Assembly: GCF_047739745.1 (NCBI RefSeq) | Contig: NZ_JBLLVA010000024.1 | Location: 9,238-73,237 of the forward strand | Direction of reading: 5' to 3' | DNA length: 64,000 nt | DNA from: Pseudaminobacter sp047739745 | GTDB lineage: Bacteria > Pseudomonadota > Alphaproteobacteria > Rhizobiales > Rhizobiaceae | Part shown: positions 63,461 through 64,000 of the stretch, piece by piece | How positions within the stretch are numbered: position 1 is the first letter of the stretch | Layout: every line of letters starts with the position of its first letter | Notes under the pieces: model-generated | Seen by the model: only the letters and a program-made list of their open reading frames with translations | The model's database searches: none | What the model was told of the DNA's origin: nothing | Position numbers and translations under genes: made by a program

Positions 63461-64000
63461 AAGTATAAGTTCTTTTTGTTCCTGGTGGGGGTTTTCCTGC
63501 GGCTTCGTCACGGAACCCGCCACAACGTTTCCAAACGTCGAGAAAGCTTCGGCGCGTTTTAATTGCCAAGCGAACTAATCTCAAGCCCTGACGCTCGGAA
63601 CCGAGCACACGCGATCGGCTGTCTCCTCCCGGAGGGCTTCAAGCGTACGCCAGGCACGATGACACGCATGCGACGCCTCGCGCCTGAGACAGCTTTTCCT
63701 ATGCGCCCCGAGGACAACACGCCTGACCTGTTCCCAAGTGCTTCGGCGATCTATGCGACGCATGGAACGGCTGATGGTTAGCGCAGCAACGAAAGCGCTC
63801 CGACGCCAGGACTTGATAGAGATTACGCAAGGATCGTAACGAACGTTGCTCGGAGATTCCACCCGCCATTGCCGGGGGACCGTCCGTCCTCAAGGCGTAT
63901 CAACCATCGGCCTGCGAGTTGAGGAGGCCATTCGCCCCGCCCCGTCCCTTTCTGTTTGATCTGAGGTTTTGCTGGCGGGGGCGCTTGTTCGGCAGGTTAG
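63461..64000. other. Non-coding right end
   Basis: 540 bp upstream of nspC. The nspC promoter should lie here. Short frames on both strands have no ribosome site, no family likeness and biased composition. I see no RNA gene or repeat. Confidence 0.5.

Noticed and set aside
63581..63893. Short frames on both strands near the right end
   Set aside because: Composition and lack of start signals suggest chance frames; no recognised domain.

Overview
The window looks like a chromosomal stretch of a high-GC alphaproteobacterium of the order Hyphomicrobiales, most like the Phyllobacteriaceae (Mesorhizobium and relatives). This rests on gene content: a GlxA-type carnitine regulator beside lcdH and a BKACE gene, the carboxy(nor)spermidine route, FcbT-type TRAP genes, a COG0523/WD40 gene pair, and rhizobial-style intergenic palindromes. 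No species can be named from sequence alone. I saw no tRNA, rRNA, CRISPR array, insertion sequence or phage gene. The window is almost entirely catabolic and transport operons separated by short intergenic regions.

Layout. 1-3.0 kb: a GNAT/FeeM-like gene cut by the left edge and a membrane GGDEF-EAL protein. 3.1-10.5 kb: a fused indolepyruvate ferredoxin oxidoreductase divergent from a three-gene TRAP transporter (small and large permease, then a convergent Tat-exported binding protein, with a strong shared terminator). 10.7-14.1 kb: a class I glutamine amidotransferase-like hydrolase, a LacI regulator with a perfect palindrome at its promoter, a DMT transporter and a MarR regulator. 14.4-19.4 kb: a His-rich COG0523 metallochaperone with its WD40 partner, a class III aminotransferase and a glutamine-synthetase-like enzyme. 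19.5-21.3 kb: glycerate 2-kinase and a UPF0303/GlcG-like protein.

21.4-34.0 kb is a purine-to-glyoxylate block: guanine deaminase, membrane urate hydroxylase PuuD, a divergent LysR regulator, (dps), XdhC-XdhB-XdhA, hydroxyisourate hydrolase, a fused allantoinase/OHCU decarboxylase, (S)-ureidoglycine aminohydrolase and ureidoglycolate lyase. Together they would take guanine through xanthine, urate, HIU, OHCU, allantoin, allantoate and ureidoglycine to glyoxylate. The allantoate amidohydrolase step is not in the window. A 12-bp motif is shared by the two divergent promoter regions of this block.

34.3-39.4 kb: a family-5 (peptide/opine/nickel type) ABC importer. 39.5-46.6 kb: a carnitine catabolic operon (CaiD-like hydratase, ADP-forming acyl-CoA synthetase, acyl-CoA dehydrogenase, L-carnitine dehydrogenase, BKACE cleavage enzyme) divergent from a CdhR-like activator. 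46.6-50.6 kb: a HAD phosphatase and a xylose operon xylB-xylA plus a small overlapping gene, with a 30-bp palindrome upstream. 51.2-53.2 kb: an L,D-transpeptidase and a PPi-type phosphofructokinase. 53.2-56.5 kb: a copper operon copA-cueR-DUF305 driven by a textbook CueR promoter. 56.6-63.5 kb: a 55-residue orphan protein, kynureninase, a reverse transsulfuration pair (CBS, cystathionine gamma-lyase) and a two-gene polyamine operon (nspC and the carboxy(nor)spermidine dehydrogenase). The last 0.5 kb holds no convincing gene.

I did not find a system that is clearly new to biology. The most rewarding leads are uncharacterised regulatory palindromes, a duplicated 12-residue tail on a TRAP permease, a Lys/Ala-rich tail on carnitine dehydrogenase, and two small orphan genes.
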